Origin: Nitrospirota bacterium
Lineage (GTDB): Bacteria > Nitrospirota > Thermodesulfovibrionia > Thermodesulfovibrionales > UBA6898
DNA: 48,008 bases
NCBI GenBank assembly: GCA_021814475.1
Contig: JAKAIE010000011.1
Span: forward strand, 1 to 48,008
Direction: 5' to 3'
The notes beneath the pieces are model-generated. The model searched no databases. It was not told the DNA's origin and worked only from the letters and a program-made list of their open reading frames with translations. Shown piece by piece: positions 26,851 through 34,350 of this stretch (position 1 is its first letter; the number at the start of each line of letters is the position of its first letter). The translations under genes and the position numbers were made by a program.

Positions 26851-26877
26851 TAACTTTTTTCGTGAAAATGCCGATAA
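26851..26877 (+). promoter_or_regulatory. Sigma-28 promoter ahead of cheW
   Basis: GCCGATAA (26870-26877) is a perfect sigma-28 -10 element. TAACTTTT (26851-26858) is a near match to TAAAGTTT at the consensus spacing of 11. Transcription should start near 26884, leaving a leader of about 29 bases with AGGAG before cheW. A second AAGGAG at 26881 would lie at the extreme 5' end. Confidence 0.72.
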
Positions 26878-26912
26878 TGTAAGGAGATTATGCAGCTGAA
26901 AGGAGAAATACT

Positions 26913-27383
26913 ATGGGCGCAGCCGCCGCGGGTTCGACAATACTGCAATTGGTGACCTTCAGGCTCGGGAGTGAGGAATACGCGATCGATATACTGAAGG
27001 TGCAGGAGATCAACAGGATGGTGGACATCACCTCGGTCCCCAACTCCCCTTCCGACGTCGAGGGCGTGATCAATCTGAGGGGCAAGGTGATCCCGGTGAT
27101 CAACCTCAGGAGAAAATTCGGCCTGGGGTCAAAAGAGGCTGACGCACAGTCGAGGATCATGGTCGTCGACGTCGGCATCACAGTGGGCCTGATCGTCGAT
27201 TCGGTATCAGAGGTCCTGAGGCTCTCTTCGGATACGGTCGAGCCCCCTCCCCCGATGACCGGCGGGATAGGGTCCGAATTCATCAGGGGCGTAGGTAAAC
27301 TCCAGGACAGGCTCCTGATACTCCTCGACATAGACAAGCTGCTCGGTCACGACGAGATGCACGCCGTGGCCCAGCTGGCATAA
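26913..27383 (+). CDS. cheW: Chemotaxis coupling protein CheW
   Basis: A 156-residue CheW that bridges receptors and CheA. Core motifs are [21 protein letters not shown], here read as [14 protein letters not shown], then [21 protein letters not shown] and [14 protein letters not shown], closing with [16 protein letters not shown] at 26901-26905 precedes ATG 26913. It leads a short sigma-28 unit with the following receptor gene, 19 bases downstream, and that unit ends at the terminator at 28990. Confidence 0.95.
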   Translation: MGAAAAGSTILQLVTFRLGSEEYAIDILKVQEINRMVDITSVPNSPSDVEGVINLRGKVIPVINLRRKFGLGSKEADAQSRIMVVDVGITVGLIVDSVSEVLRLSSDTVEPPPPMTGGIGSEFIRGVGKLQDRLLILLDIDKLLGHDEMHAVAQLA

Positions 27384-27402
27384 TGCCATAAGGAGACTAG
27401 AC

Positions 27403-29004
27403 ATGAACCTGACACTCTCAAAAAAACTGTACGGACTCAGCGGGATCCTGATGGCGGTGATATTCCTGATGGCGGTGGCCTCCTTCTTCGTCCTGAATGC
27501 GCTCACCTCCGGTTACGAAAATATGATAGGTCAAGAGGGCAAGCAGCTCGAAAGCGGCATGGACGCCATTATCGCGCAGGATGACGCCATCCATGACTTC
27601 AAGGACCTGCTCCTCCGGGGTGACGAAAAATATATCGCCGACTTCAAAAAGAATATCGAGGAGATTCGCAAGGATATCAAGAGGTATGACGAACTCTCCG
27701 ACGAGCCCGAGGAGAAGGCCCTGGCAAAGAAGGGGATGGAAGAGCTGGACCTGTACGCGCCGGTCATCGACAGGCTCAGCGCCGCCATGAAGGGGGAAAA
27801 GGATGTACATGCGCTCGACAAAACGGTCGGGGGGGCGGATAAACCCCTCAGGGCGGCGCTCAATGCGATGGACGAAAGGACGTCGAAAAACTATGAAAAG
27901 GCAAAGGAGAAGATGCGCCAGCTCTCAGGAACCATTGTCCTGATAGTCCTCGTGGTGTCGGGCTTTGTTCTCCTTGCGGCCGGATTCATGAGTTTTCGTA
28001 TCGTCCGTTCGATCCTCCTGCCGGTCCGCTCGGTTTCCGAGGCGGTTGCGCAGGGATCGCAGGGCGACCTTTCCCATGAGGCGGTCGTCTCTTCGCACGA
28101 CGAGATCGGCGAGATGGCCAGGGGGTTTAACGGGATGATCGAAAACCTCCGAAATATCTCCCGCAAGATCATGGACATGACGGCGACGCTCGCCAGCAGC
28201 TCAGAGGAGGTCTCCGCAACGACCGCCCAGATCAGCAATGGCATCAGCGACGAGGCCCAGCAGATGGAGCAGGCGGCGACCGCGACGACCGAGGTCTCCC
28301 AGACGATCATGGACGTGGCGAAGAATGCGACCGAGGCGTCCACCGCTGCCCAGGATTCCGTGCATATCGCGCTGGACGGCAAGAAGGTGGTCGAAGAGAC
28401 GGTCAGCGGGATGAAGAGCATCGCCAGGACTGTGGACGAGTCTGCGGCGATTGTGGAGGAGCTTGGACGGTCCAGCCAGCAGATAGGCGAGATCATCAAC
28501 GTGATCAAGGACATCGCCGACCAGACGAACCTCCTCGCCCTCAATGCGGCGATCGAGGCGGCCCGCGCAGGGGAGCAGGGCAGGGGCTTTGCGGTGGTGG
28601 CCGACGAGGTCAGGAAGCTGGCCGAAAGGACGACGAAGGCGACAGGCGAGATATCCGGGATGATCACGAAGATCCAGGGCGACACCGAAACCTCCGTACG
28701 GAGCATGTCCGAGGGGAAGAACAAGGTCGATGAGGGGGTGAGATCAGCCGAACAGGCGAAGGAGTCGCTCGACCGTATTGTCGGCGCCTCCGAGCGCTGT
28801 CTCGATATGGTCAGGCTGATCGCCACGGCCACGGAGCAGCAGTCGACGGCAGTGGAAGAGGTCTCGACGACCATGGAGAATATTGCGACTGTATCGCGGT
28901 CGAACCAGACCTCGGTAGCCCAGATAAATACGGCTACGAATGAACTCTCCAGGCTTGCGGGAGAACTGAAGACCCTGATCGGGTGGTTCAAGCTGCAGGG
29001 GTGA
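27403..29004 (+). CDS. Methyl-accepting chemotaxis protein, four-helix-bundle type
   Basis: A 533-residue receptor with membrane helices near 12-32 and 180-203. The roughly 145-residue helical periplasmic domain (about 35-178) is consistent with a 4HB-type sensor. HAMP follows (about 203-255), then a signalling domain with [20 protein letters not shown] and [23 protein letters not shown] lies upstream of ATG 27403. It shares a sigma-28 transcription unit with cheW, and its stop codon forms the loop of a terminator hairpin. Confidence 0.93.
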   Translation: MNLTLSKKLYGLSGILMAVIFLMAVASFFVLNALTSGYENMIGQEGKQLESGMDAIIAQDDAIHDFKDLLLRGDEKYIADFKKNIEEIRKDIKRYDELSDEPEEKALAKKGMEELDLYAPVIDRLSAAMKGEKDVHALDKTVGGADKPLRAALNAMDERTSKNYEKAKEKMRQLSGTIVLIVLVVSGFVLLAAGFMSFRIVRSILLPVRSVSEAVAQGSQGDLSHEAVVSSHDEIGEMARGFNGMIENLRNISRKIMDMTATLASSSEEVSATTAQISNGISDEAQQMEQAATATTEVSQTIMDVAKNATEASTAAQDSVHIALDGKKVVEETVSGMKSIARTVDESAAIVEELGRSSQQIGEIINVIKDIADQTNLLALNAAIEAARAGEQGRGFAVVADEVRKLAERTTKATGEISGMITKIQGDTETSVRSMSEGKNKVDEGVRSAEQAKESLDRIVGASERCLDMVRLIATATEQQSTAVEEVSTTMENIATVSRSNQTSVAQINTATNELSRLAGELKTLIGWFKLQG

Positions 29005-29018
29005 CCCCTGCAGCTTTT
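28990..29018 (+). terminator. Intrinsic terminator whose loop is the receptor's stop codon
   Basis: AAGCTGCAGGGG (28990-29001) pairs with CCCCTGCAGCTT (29005-29016), a 12-bp stem with loop TGA (29002-29004), followed by two more T. The loop is exactly the stop codon of the receptor gene, so the last four sense codons are part of the stem. It separates the cheW-receptor unit from the next sigma-28 unit. Bases 29019-29093 show nothing else I can support. Confidence 0.7.
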
Positions 29019-29093
29019 GCTGCGTCAAATAACTCAATAAGGCAGCGGTTCCCTGTTTGCCCCGCTTCCTCCCTCCCCTGTTAAAAGGTCGGC

Positions 29094-29121
29094 TAAAGTT
29101 TTGATTTGACATGACCGATAT
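29094..29121 (+). promoter_or_regulatory. Sigma-28 promoter of the two-CW to CheA operon
   Basis: TAAAGTTT (29094-29101) is a perfect -35. ACCGATAT (29114-29121) is a 6/8 match to the -10 GCCGATAA. The spacer is 12, as in the promoter at 13988. Transcription would begin near 29128, inside the alternating TATATATA tract at 29125-29136, leaving a leader of about 90 bases without a clear structure. Confidence 0.62.
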
Positions 29122-29216
29122 AGACATATATATATAACTTATAGAGTTGCCAGTAAGTTATTAGCATTATCTTCGAACCGCGACGCAACCGACAATGAGG
29201 GATTAGAGGGGGTATC

Positions 29217-29423
29217 ATGCAGACTGTACAATGCTGGGACTTCATGAAATGCAGCAACCAGGTCAAACTGTCCTGTCCCGCCTTTATCCAGAACTCCGGC
29301 AGGAAATGCTGGCTCGTGGCAGGCACTCTTTGCGGCGGCACTGTCCAGGGCGATCATGCACAGAAGCTGCCGAGCTGCAAGCTCTGCGACTTCTGGAAGA
29401 AGATCAAATCCGGAGATATCTGA
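29217..29423 (+). CDS. Small stand-alone two-CW domain protein
   Basis: A 68-residue cysteine-rich protein. It has the two-CW pattern: CWDFMKCSNQ, then CPAF, then KCWLVAGTLCGG, and a closing CKLCDFWK. I recognise this as the module usually fused to chemoreceptors or other signalling proteins; here it is the entire protein. Seven cysteines in such a short cytoplasmic protein suggest metal binding or redox chemistry. GAGGGGG lies about 5-11 bases before ATG 29217. It is the first gene after a sigma-28 promoter and ends 5 bases before the soluble receptor-like gene. Confidence 0.82.
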   Translation: MQTVQCWDFMKCSNQVKLSCPAFIQNSGRKCWLVAGTLCGGTVQGDHAQKLPSCKLCDFWKKIKSGDI

Positions 29424-29428
29424 TCGCT

Positions 29429-31351
29429 ATGTCACTTATCGATTGGGCAACGTCTCTCTTCAGCAGGAGGAAAGCGCCTTCTGACGGCACTGTATCCGGC
29501 GGCGCAGTAACGGGCGCCGATGCCCTGCTGCCTGCTCCTGGCGTGGAGATATTCACGGAGTGGAATCCCGCGCTGCAGAGGATGGCGGAAGACCTGGAGT
29601 CTCTTGCCCGGGATACAGAGTCCGAGTTTATCGCTGTAGGCGACAAGCTCCAGCACTTTTCGTCACGTTTCAGCGAAAATTCCTCCAGTCTTTCCAAAAT
29701 CGTCGGCATTCTCGAGGGCGGTTCAGGCCTCGATGTCGGTTCCTTCAAGACCCTTTTTGAAACGGCGTACAGCGAGATAGAAAATTGCATCGTATCTATC
29801 TCGCGGGGCATGACCGACATGAACTCGCTTGCGTCCAGGATTAATGCCATTCTCGATCTGAGGGTTTATCTCAAGGACCTGTCGCGTTCCATTTCGATCC
29901 TCGGGATATACATCAGGATAGAGACCGCAAGGCTCGGAGACTCGGAGTTCAATACCATGACGGAGGTCGTCGACGAGTTGGCCCGGCAGATAGTCGGCGA
30001 GACAGAGGATATAGCCTCGGCGGCCGAAGAGACGAATGCGAATCTCGCTACGATCATGAACCGCATGGCGGAAAGTCTCGGCAAATTCGAAGAGGACCTT
30101 GCGATGGCCAAGCAGAGGGTCTCCGGCATCCTCGATGACATGGAGAGGATGCTCGGACAGGCTGGTTTCGTATGCGCAAGGATGGAGGGGCGGTCGTCCC
30201 AGATCATGCCGGAGATCGGAGAGGTGGTCTCCGCGCTTCAGTATCATGATATCTGCAGGCAGCAGATGGAGCATGTCGGCGAGGCCCTGCAAGACGTGAG
30301 GGATAAGTCTTCCCGGCTTGGCGGCCCGGAGGTGGGCCCGGAGGTCTGCCCGAATAAAGGCGAGAGGGATTCTCTCGGGCGGTGGATCTGCGACGCCCTG
30401 TCGATACAGATCCATCAGCTCAGGAAGATAGTCGGGACGATTGCGGATGCGGCGGACGGGATTTCGAGCCACCTGACCACCATCTCGGATCTGGGAGAGG
30501 CGCAGGTAGAGGATATAAGCACGATGCTTGAGGGGGAGGGCTCCGGGGGGCATCGCATCGAACAGATCAGCGACGAGATGAAGGGCCTCAGCGCCATCCT
30601 TCATGATGTGAAGACGGTGAACATGTCGATGATCGATTCGATCTCGGGTCTGAACACCAATGTCGGCAGGATGTCGACACAGGTCGCCAGGATCGAGGAG
30701 ATCAGCGACAGTATCAACCTGCTGGCCCTCAACGCCATTATCAAGGTGGCGAGGACCGGGGATGCGGGGAGAGGCCTCGGCGTCCTGGCCGACGAGATAC
30801 GGAAGCTTTCAGTTACTGCCAAGGAAGAGATCTCAAAGGGCGCCGGCTGCATACGGACTATCCTCGCCGGTTCAACGGATCTGAAGGATTCTCTATCCGG
30901 CGATCTTAAGGTGCAGGTCCGGACGACTGAGGAAGTGGGGCGGCGCACGAGTGCCGCTGTGGAGCAGCTTCTCGAAAAGGACAGGGAGATCATGGGCGCC
31001 CTTTCCCAGATAGCCGGCATTTCGAAGACGCTCGAGGGCGATATCTCCGCGCTGGTCTCAGGGATACGGTTTAACGACATTATCAGGACAAAGGCAGAGG
31101 TGATCATATCCGAACTTCAGTCGATGCTGGATGCGGCGGCGGAAAAAGGCATGGTCCCCGGTGCGGAGCCTTCATCAGCGGCCGGCGACGGGTTGCACGA
31201 ACTCGCCAAACGCTATACCATGGAAAGTGAGCGCGAAATCCATGAGGCGGTGCTGGCCGGGGGAGTCCGCGGCAGCCCGGTGCCGTCCGCTAGACTGGAA
31301 GCGGGCGGACAGGAAGAAGAGGAGCTTGGCGACAATGTCGAACTGTTCTGA
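29429..31351 (+). CDS. Soluble, degenerate receptor-like signalling protein with two hairpin modules
   Basis: I take ATG 29429 as the start (GGAG at 29412-29415), as frames further upstream overlap the two-CW gene. The 640-residue product has no membrane helix and no HAMP. Two regions resemble a chemoreceptor tip. One, near 429-465, reads INLLALNAIIKVARTGD then GRGLGVLADEIRKLS, with K439 where receptors have a conserved Glu. An earlier, weaker copy near residue 155 reads ILGIYIRIETARLGD. Each is followed by a similar distal motif: QYHDICRQQMEHV (D274, Q278) and RFNDIIRTKAEVI. The first resembles the CheZ active site D-x3-Q. The rest is coiled-coil. Role unknown; it probably binds CheA/CheW-type partners. 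Confidence 0.75.
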   Translation: MSLIDWATSLFSRRKAPSDGTVSGGAVTGADALLPAPGVEIFTEWNPALQRMAEDLESLARDTESEFIAVGDKLQHFSSRFSENSSSLSKIVGILEGGSGLDVGSFKTLFETAYSEIENCIVSISRGMTDMNSLASRINAILDLRVYLKDLSRSISILGIYIRIETARLGDSEFNTMTEVVDELARQIVGETEDIASAAEETNANLATIMNRMAESLGKFEEDLAMAKQRVSGILDDMERMLGQAGFVCARMEGRSSQIMPEIGEVVSALQYHDICRQQMEHVGEALQDVRDKSSRLGGPEVGPEVCPNKGERDSLGRWICDALSIQIHQLRKIVGTIADAADGISSHLTTISDLGEAQVEDISTMLEGEGSGGHRIEQISDEMKGLSAILHDVKTVNMSMIDSISGLNTNVGRMSTQVARIEEISDSINLLALNAIIKVARTGDAGRGLGVLADEIRKLSVTAKEEISKGAGCIRTILAGSTDLKDSLSGDLKVQVRTTEEVGRRTSAAVEQLLEKDREIMGALSQIAGISKTLEGDISALVSGIRFNDIIRTKAEVIISELQSMLDAAAEKGMVPGAEPSSAAGDGLHELAKRYTMESEREIHEAVLAGGVRGSPVPSARLEAGGQEEEELGDNVELF

Positions 31352-31380
31352 GACGAGCGGCGGGAAAAGGGGAAGCGGGC

Positions 31381-31722
31381 ATGAGGATTGAAATTGACGC
31401 GGACAAGACAGGGAGGATGACTCTCGAAGGCGATCTGACGATCCAGAGCATCGGGGAACTCAGGACCGGACTGCTGGAGGCCATGGAGGCGGTAGACGCC
31501 CTGGTCATCGACATGGGAATGGTGACAGGCATTGATATGGCATGCCTTCAGCTCTTCTGCTCGGCGCACAGGACCTATGTCCGGGAAGGCAAGAAGCTTT
31601 CGTTCAGACACAGGCTGGCGGACGACATACGCCGGGTCGTCGAGACTGCGGGATATTCGGCTAATGCGTGCGGAGCGGACGTCGCGGAAAAGACCTGTCT
31701 GTGGAACGGAGGAAGAGACTGA
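31381..31722 (+). CDS. STAS-domain protein lacking the phosphorylatable serine
   Basis: A 113-residue single STAS domain of the anti-anti-sigma/SpoIIAA superfamily: RMTLEGDLTIQSIGELRTGL, then ALVIDMGMVTGIDMACLQLF. Where SpoIIAA-type proteins have DSSG, with a serine phosphorylated by a partner kinase, this one reads DMAC, so control by serine phosphorylation is unlikely. It may serve as a structural adaptor. The start is ATG 31381, with AAAGGGGAAG upstream, and the stop overlaps the next cheY start by one base. Confidence 0.85.
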   Translation: MRIEIDADKTGRMTLEGDLTIQSIGELRTGLLEAMEAVDALVIDMGMVTGIDMACLQLFCSAHRTYVREGKKLSFRHRLADDIRRVVETAGYSANACGADVAEKTCLWNGGRD

Positions 31723-32087
31723 TGGCAAAGATTATCATGACGGTCGACGATTCGGCGAGCATACGCCAGATGGTCAGTTTCACGCTGAAGGGGGCGGGGT
31801 ATGATGTGATAGAGGCGGTCGACGGAAAGGACGCATTGGCAAAGGTCGACGGCGCCGGCATCAACATGGTGATCACTGATCTGAATATGCCGAACCTCGA
31901 CGGGATCGGACTCATCAGGCAGCTGCGGGCGAATCCGTCGATGAAGTTTGTGCCTATTATCATGCTGACGACCGAATCACAGGACTCGCGGAAGCAGGAA
32001 GGAAAGGCGGCCGGCGCCACCGGATGGATCGTCAAGCCCTTCAAGCCGGACCAGTTGCTGGCGGTCGTGAAGAAGGTCCTCGGATGA
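31722..32087 (+). CDS. CheY-like response regulator (third)
   Basis: ATG 31722 is chosen because GGAGGAAGA lies just upstream and it overlaps the STAS stop by one base. The 121-residue receiver domain has TVDDSASIRQMV, phospho-acceptor D53 in VITDLNMPNLDG, LTTESQD and K in WIVKPFKPDQL. The stop overlaps the cheA start (ATGA), so this CheY is likely made with, and phosphorylated by, the CheA that follows. It resembles the short CheY proteins found beside CheA in non-enteric clusters. Confidence 0.93.
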   Translation: MAKIIMTVDDSASIRQMVSFTLKGAGYDVIEAVDGKDALAKVDGAGINMVITDLNMPNLDGIGLIRQLRANPSMKFVPIIMLTTESQDSRKQEGKAAGATGWIVKPFKPDQLLAVVKKVLG

Positions 32088-34192
32088 GCGAAAATCATCG
32101 TCAGACATACAAGGAAGAGGCGGCCGAACTGCTGACGGAACTCGAGTCCTCCCTGCTGGAACTTGAAGAGACACCTGACAACATGGAGGTTGTCGGCAGG
32201 GTCTTCCGCGCGATGCATACGATCAAGGGCTCGGGCGCGATGTTCGGGTTCGACGATATCGCAGCCTTCACACATGAGGTCGAGACGGTCTTCGACCTTG
32301 TGCGCAACGGGAAGCTCCTGGTGTCGAAGGAGCTTGTCGACCTGACTCTGCGCGCCAGGGACTATATACGGGAACTGCTGGACGCCTCGGACAGCAGCCT
32401 GAAGGCCGACCCGGCCGTTGGCCAGGAGATCATTGCAGGGTTGAAGAGACTCGTCCCGGCCGCCGCGTCGACGGTCGCGCCGGCGTCGCCGAAGGCCCCG
32501 GCAGCCGGTGGCGGCGATGCCCGTGATACAGAGGCCACCTACCGCATACGGTTCAAGCCGTCCCCTGAGCTTTTTGTCACAGGCACAAACCCGCTGCCCC
32601 TTCTGAACGAACTGAGGGACCTCGGAAAATGCCATGTCATTGCGCATACAGACACAATACCGATGCTGGGCGAGATTGACCCCGAAGTCTGCTTTACCTT
32701 CTGGGATATTATCCTGACGACCAATAAAGGGGTCAATGCGATCAGGGACGTCTTTATCTTTGTCGAGGACAGCGCCGAACTGAAGATCGATCTAATCGAC
32801 GAGTCCTGGGGGGCCGGGGCCGCGTCTGAATACAAGCGCCTCGGCGATATCCTCATCGAGCGCGGAGACGTGAGGCCTGAAGACATCGAGAGGGTTCTCG
32901 GAAAGCAGAAAAGGCTCGGCGAACTCCTTGTCGATGAGGGGGTGGCTGCTCAGAGCCTGATCTCGTCGGCGCTCGCCGAGCAGAGGCACGTCAAGGAGGT
33001 CCGGGAAAAGCGGCAGACGGTTGAATCGGCCGCGAGCGTGCGTGTCCCGTCCGAGAGGCTCGACAGCCTGGTCAATCTCGTCGGAGAGCTCGTGACGGTC
33101 CAGGCCCGTTTGTCACAGACGTCTGCCAGGAGGAACGATGCCGAACTCGTCTCGATCGCCGAGGAGGTCGAGAGGCTGACCAGCGAGTTGAGGGACAAGA
33201 CCATGGGCATCAGGATGCTCCAGATCGGCACCTCTTTCAGCAAGTTCAAGAGGCTCGTACGCGACCTGTCGAAGGAACTCGGCAAGGAGATCGAGCTGAC
33301 CACGTCAGGGGCCGAGACAGAGCTCGACAAGACGGTCATAGACAAGCTGAACGACCCGCTTGTGCACCTCATCAGGAACTGCATCGACCATGGGATAGAG
33401 CTTCCCGAAGAGCGTGAGGGGGCCGGTAAGCCCCGGGCGGGCAACGTGCATCTGTCGGCGATGCATTCCGGTGCGCATGTGCTCATCGACATCGCCGACG
33501 ACGGCCGGGGGCTCGATGCCGGCGCCATCCGCGCGAAAGGGATCGAGAAGGGGCTTATAGCCCCGGACGCAACGCTTTCGGAAAAGGAGCTCTTCAGCCT
33601 GATACTCGCCCCGGGGTTCTCGACCGCGAAAACGGTCACGAATGTCTCGGGTCGCGGGGTGGGGATGGACGTGGTGAAGCGGACCCTTGACGAACTCAGG
33701 GGAGCGATCGAGATAAGCAGCTGGAAGGGGCAGGGCTCGACGATAAGTCTGAAGCTCCCCCTTACCCTCGCGATCATCGAGGGCCTGCTTGTCCGCATCA
33801 GGGACGACTTCTTCGTCCTCCCCCTCTCTGCCGTCGAGGAGTGTGTTGAACTTACTGCCCGGGATTCCGGGATGGCTCAGGGAAGGAATATTGCGAATGT
33901 CAGGGGGCAGATCGTCCCGTATATCCGTCTGCGTGAACAGTTCACGATAGACGGAACCGCCCCTGAAATCGAACAGATCGTGATCGTCAGGGTCGACGGC
34001 AACAGGGTCGGTTTTGTTGTCGACAGCGTGATAGGCGAGCACCAGACCGTGATCAAGAACCTCGGCAGGGCCTTCAGGCAGGTCGAGGGGATCTCGGGCG
34101 CAACGATCCTCGGCGACGGAACGGTTGCGCTGATCCTGGACACCGCACACCTCGTGAACGCAGCTACAATGCAGGAAAAGGAACTCATATAG
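32084..34192 (+). CDS. Second CheA kinase with tandem MshEN-like motif
   Basis: The start is ATG 32084, overlapping the cheY stop. The 702-residue product has an Hpt domain (1-120, H45 in RAMHTIKGSGAMFG), an Ala/Pro linker, and a P2-like domain (about 152-240, YRIRFKPSPELFVTGTNPL). Two 24-residue units follow, at 252-275 (RLGDILIERGDVRPEDI...Q) and 277-300 (RLGELLVDEGV...Q). Dimerisation (from about 318), ATPase (RNCIDHGIELPE, DDGRGLD, SGRGVGMDVV) and CheW-like domains complete it. Each 24-residue unit fits the RLGxxLLxxG...Q pattern that binds cyclic di-GMP in MshE. The layout differs from the first CheA, which lacks both middle parts. Confidence 0.93.
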   Translation: MSENHRQTYKEEAAELLTELESSLLELEETPDNMEVVGRVFRAMHTIKGSGAMFGFDDIAAFTHEVETVFDLVRNGKLLVSKELVDLTLRARDYIRELLDASDSSLKADPAVGQEIIAGLKRLVPAAASTVAPASPKAPAAGGGDARDTEATYRIRFKPSPELFVTGTNPLPLLNELRDLGKCHVIAHTDTIPMLGEIDPEVCFTFWDIILTTNKGVNAIRDVFIFVEDSAELKIDLIDESWGAGAASEYKRLGDILIERGDVRPEDIERVLGKQKRLGELLVDEGVAAQSLISSALAEQRHVKEVREKRQTVESAASVRVPSERLDSLVNLVGELVTVQARLSQTSARRNDAELVSIAEEVERLTSELRDKTMGIRMLQIGTSFSKFKRLVRDLSKELGKEIELTTSGAETELDKTVIDKLNDPLVHLIRNCIDHGIELPEEREGAGKPRAGNVHLSAMHSGAHVLIDIADDGRGLDAGAIRAKGIEKGLIAPDATLSEKELFSLILAPGFSTAKTVTNVSGRGVGMDVVKRTLDELRGAIEISSWKGQGSTISLKLPLTLAIIEGLLVRIRDDFFVLPLSAVEECVELTARDSGMAQGRNIANVRGQIVPYIRLREQFTIDGTAPEIEQIVIVRVDGNRVGFVVDSVIGEHQTVIKNLGRAFRQVEGISGATILGDGTVALILDTAHLVNAATMQEKELI

Positions 34193-34269
34193 CCATAAAG
34201 TGAAAAAACTACAGTAGATCGTTTTCATGAAGCGGAGCAATCATAACGAACCAAGGAGGGGAAAAAGCG

Positions 34270-34350
34270 ATGTGCGGAAATGGCAGAGAGGATGGTCCAG
34301 TTGTTAAACGGCGTGGCGTATACCCGAATACCAAAAGGAGAAATCAATGA
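34270..34350 (+). CDS. Possible 26-codon upstream ORF coupled to the receptor gene
   Basis: ATG 34270 is preceded by an excellent AAGGAGGGG (34253-34261). The frame runs 26 codons ([10 protein letters not shown]...) to a TGA that overlaps the receptor start as ATGA (34347-34350). The peptide is basic, with seven Arg/Lys in its second half. It could be a leader peptide whose translation tunes the receptor, or chance. The region 34193-34346 otherwise shows only a weak sigma-28-like match. Confidence 0.35.
   Translation: MCGNGREDGPVVKRRGVYPNTKRRNQ

Noticed and set aside
29231-29428. Extended start for the soluble receptor-like protein
   Set aside because: The extension overlaps the two-CW gene in another frame and reads as low-quality Arg/Leu sequence; ATG 29429 with GGAG is better.
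32024-32083. Extended start for the second CheA
   Set aside because: It overlaps the end of cheY; the ATGA junction at 32084 is the typical arrangement and gives the correct Hpt N terminus.
34305-34331. Sigma-28-like promoter before the receptor at 34347
   Set aside because: TAAA and CCGAATAC are present, but the -10 is only a partial match and it falls inside the possible upstream ORF; too weak to list.
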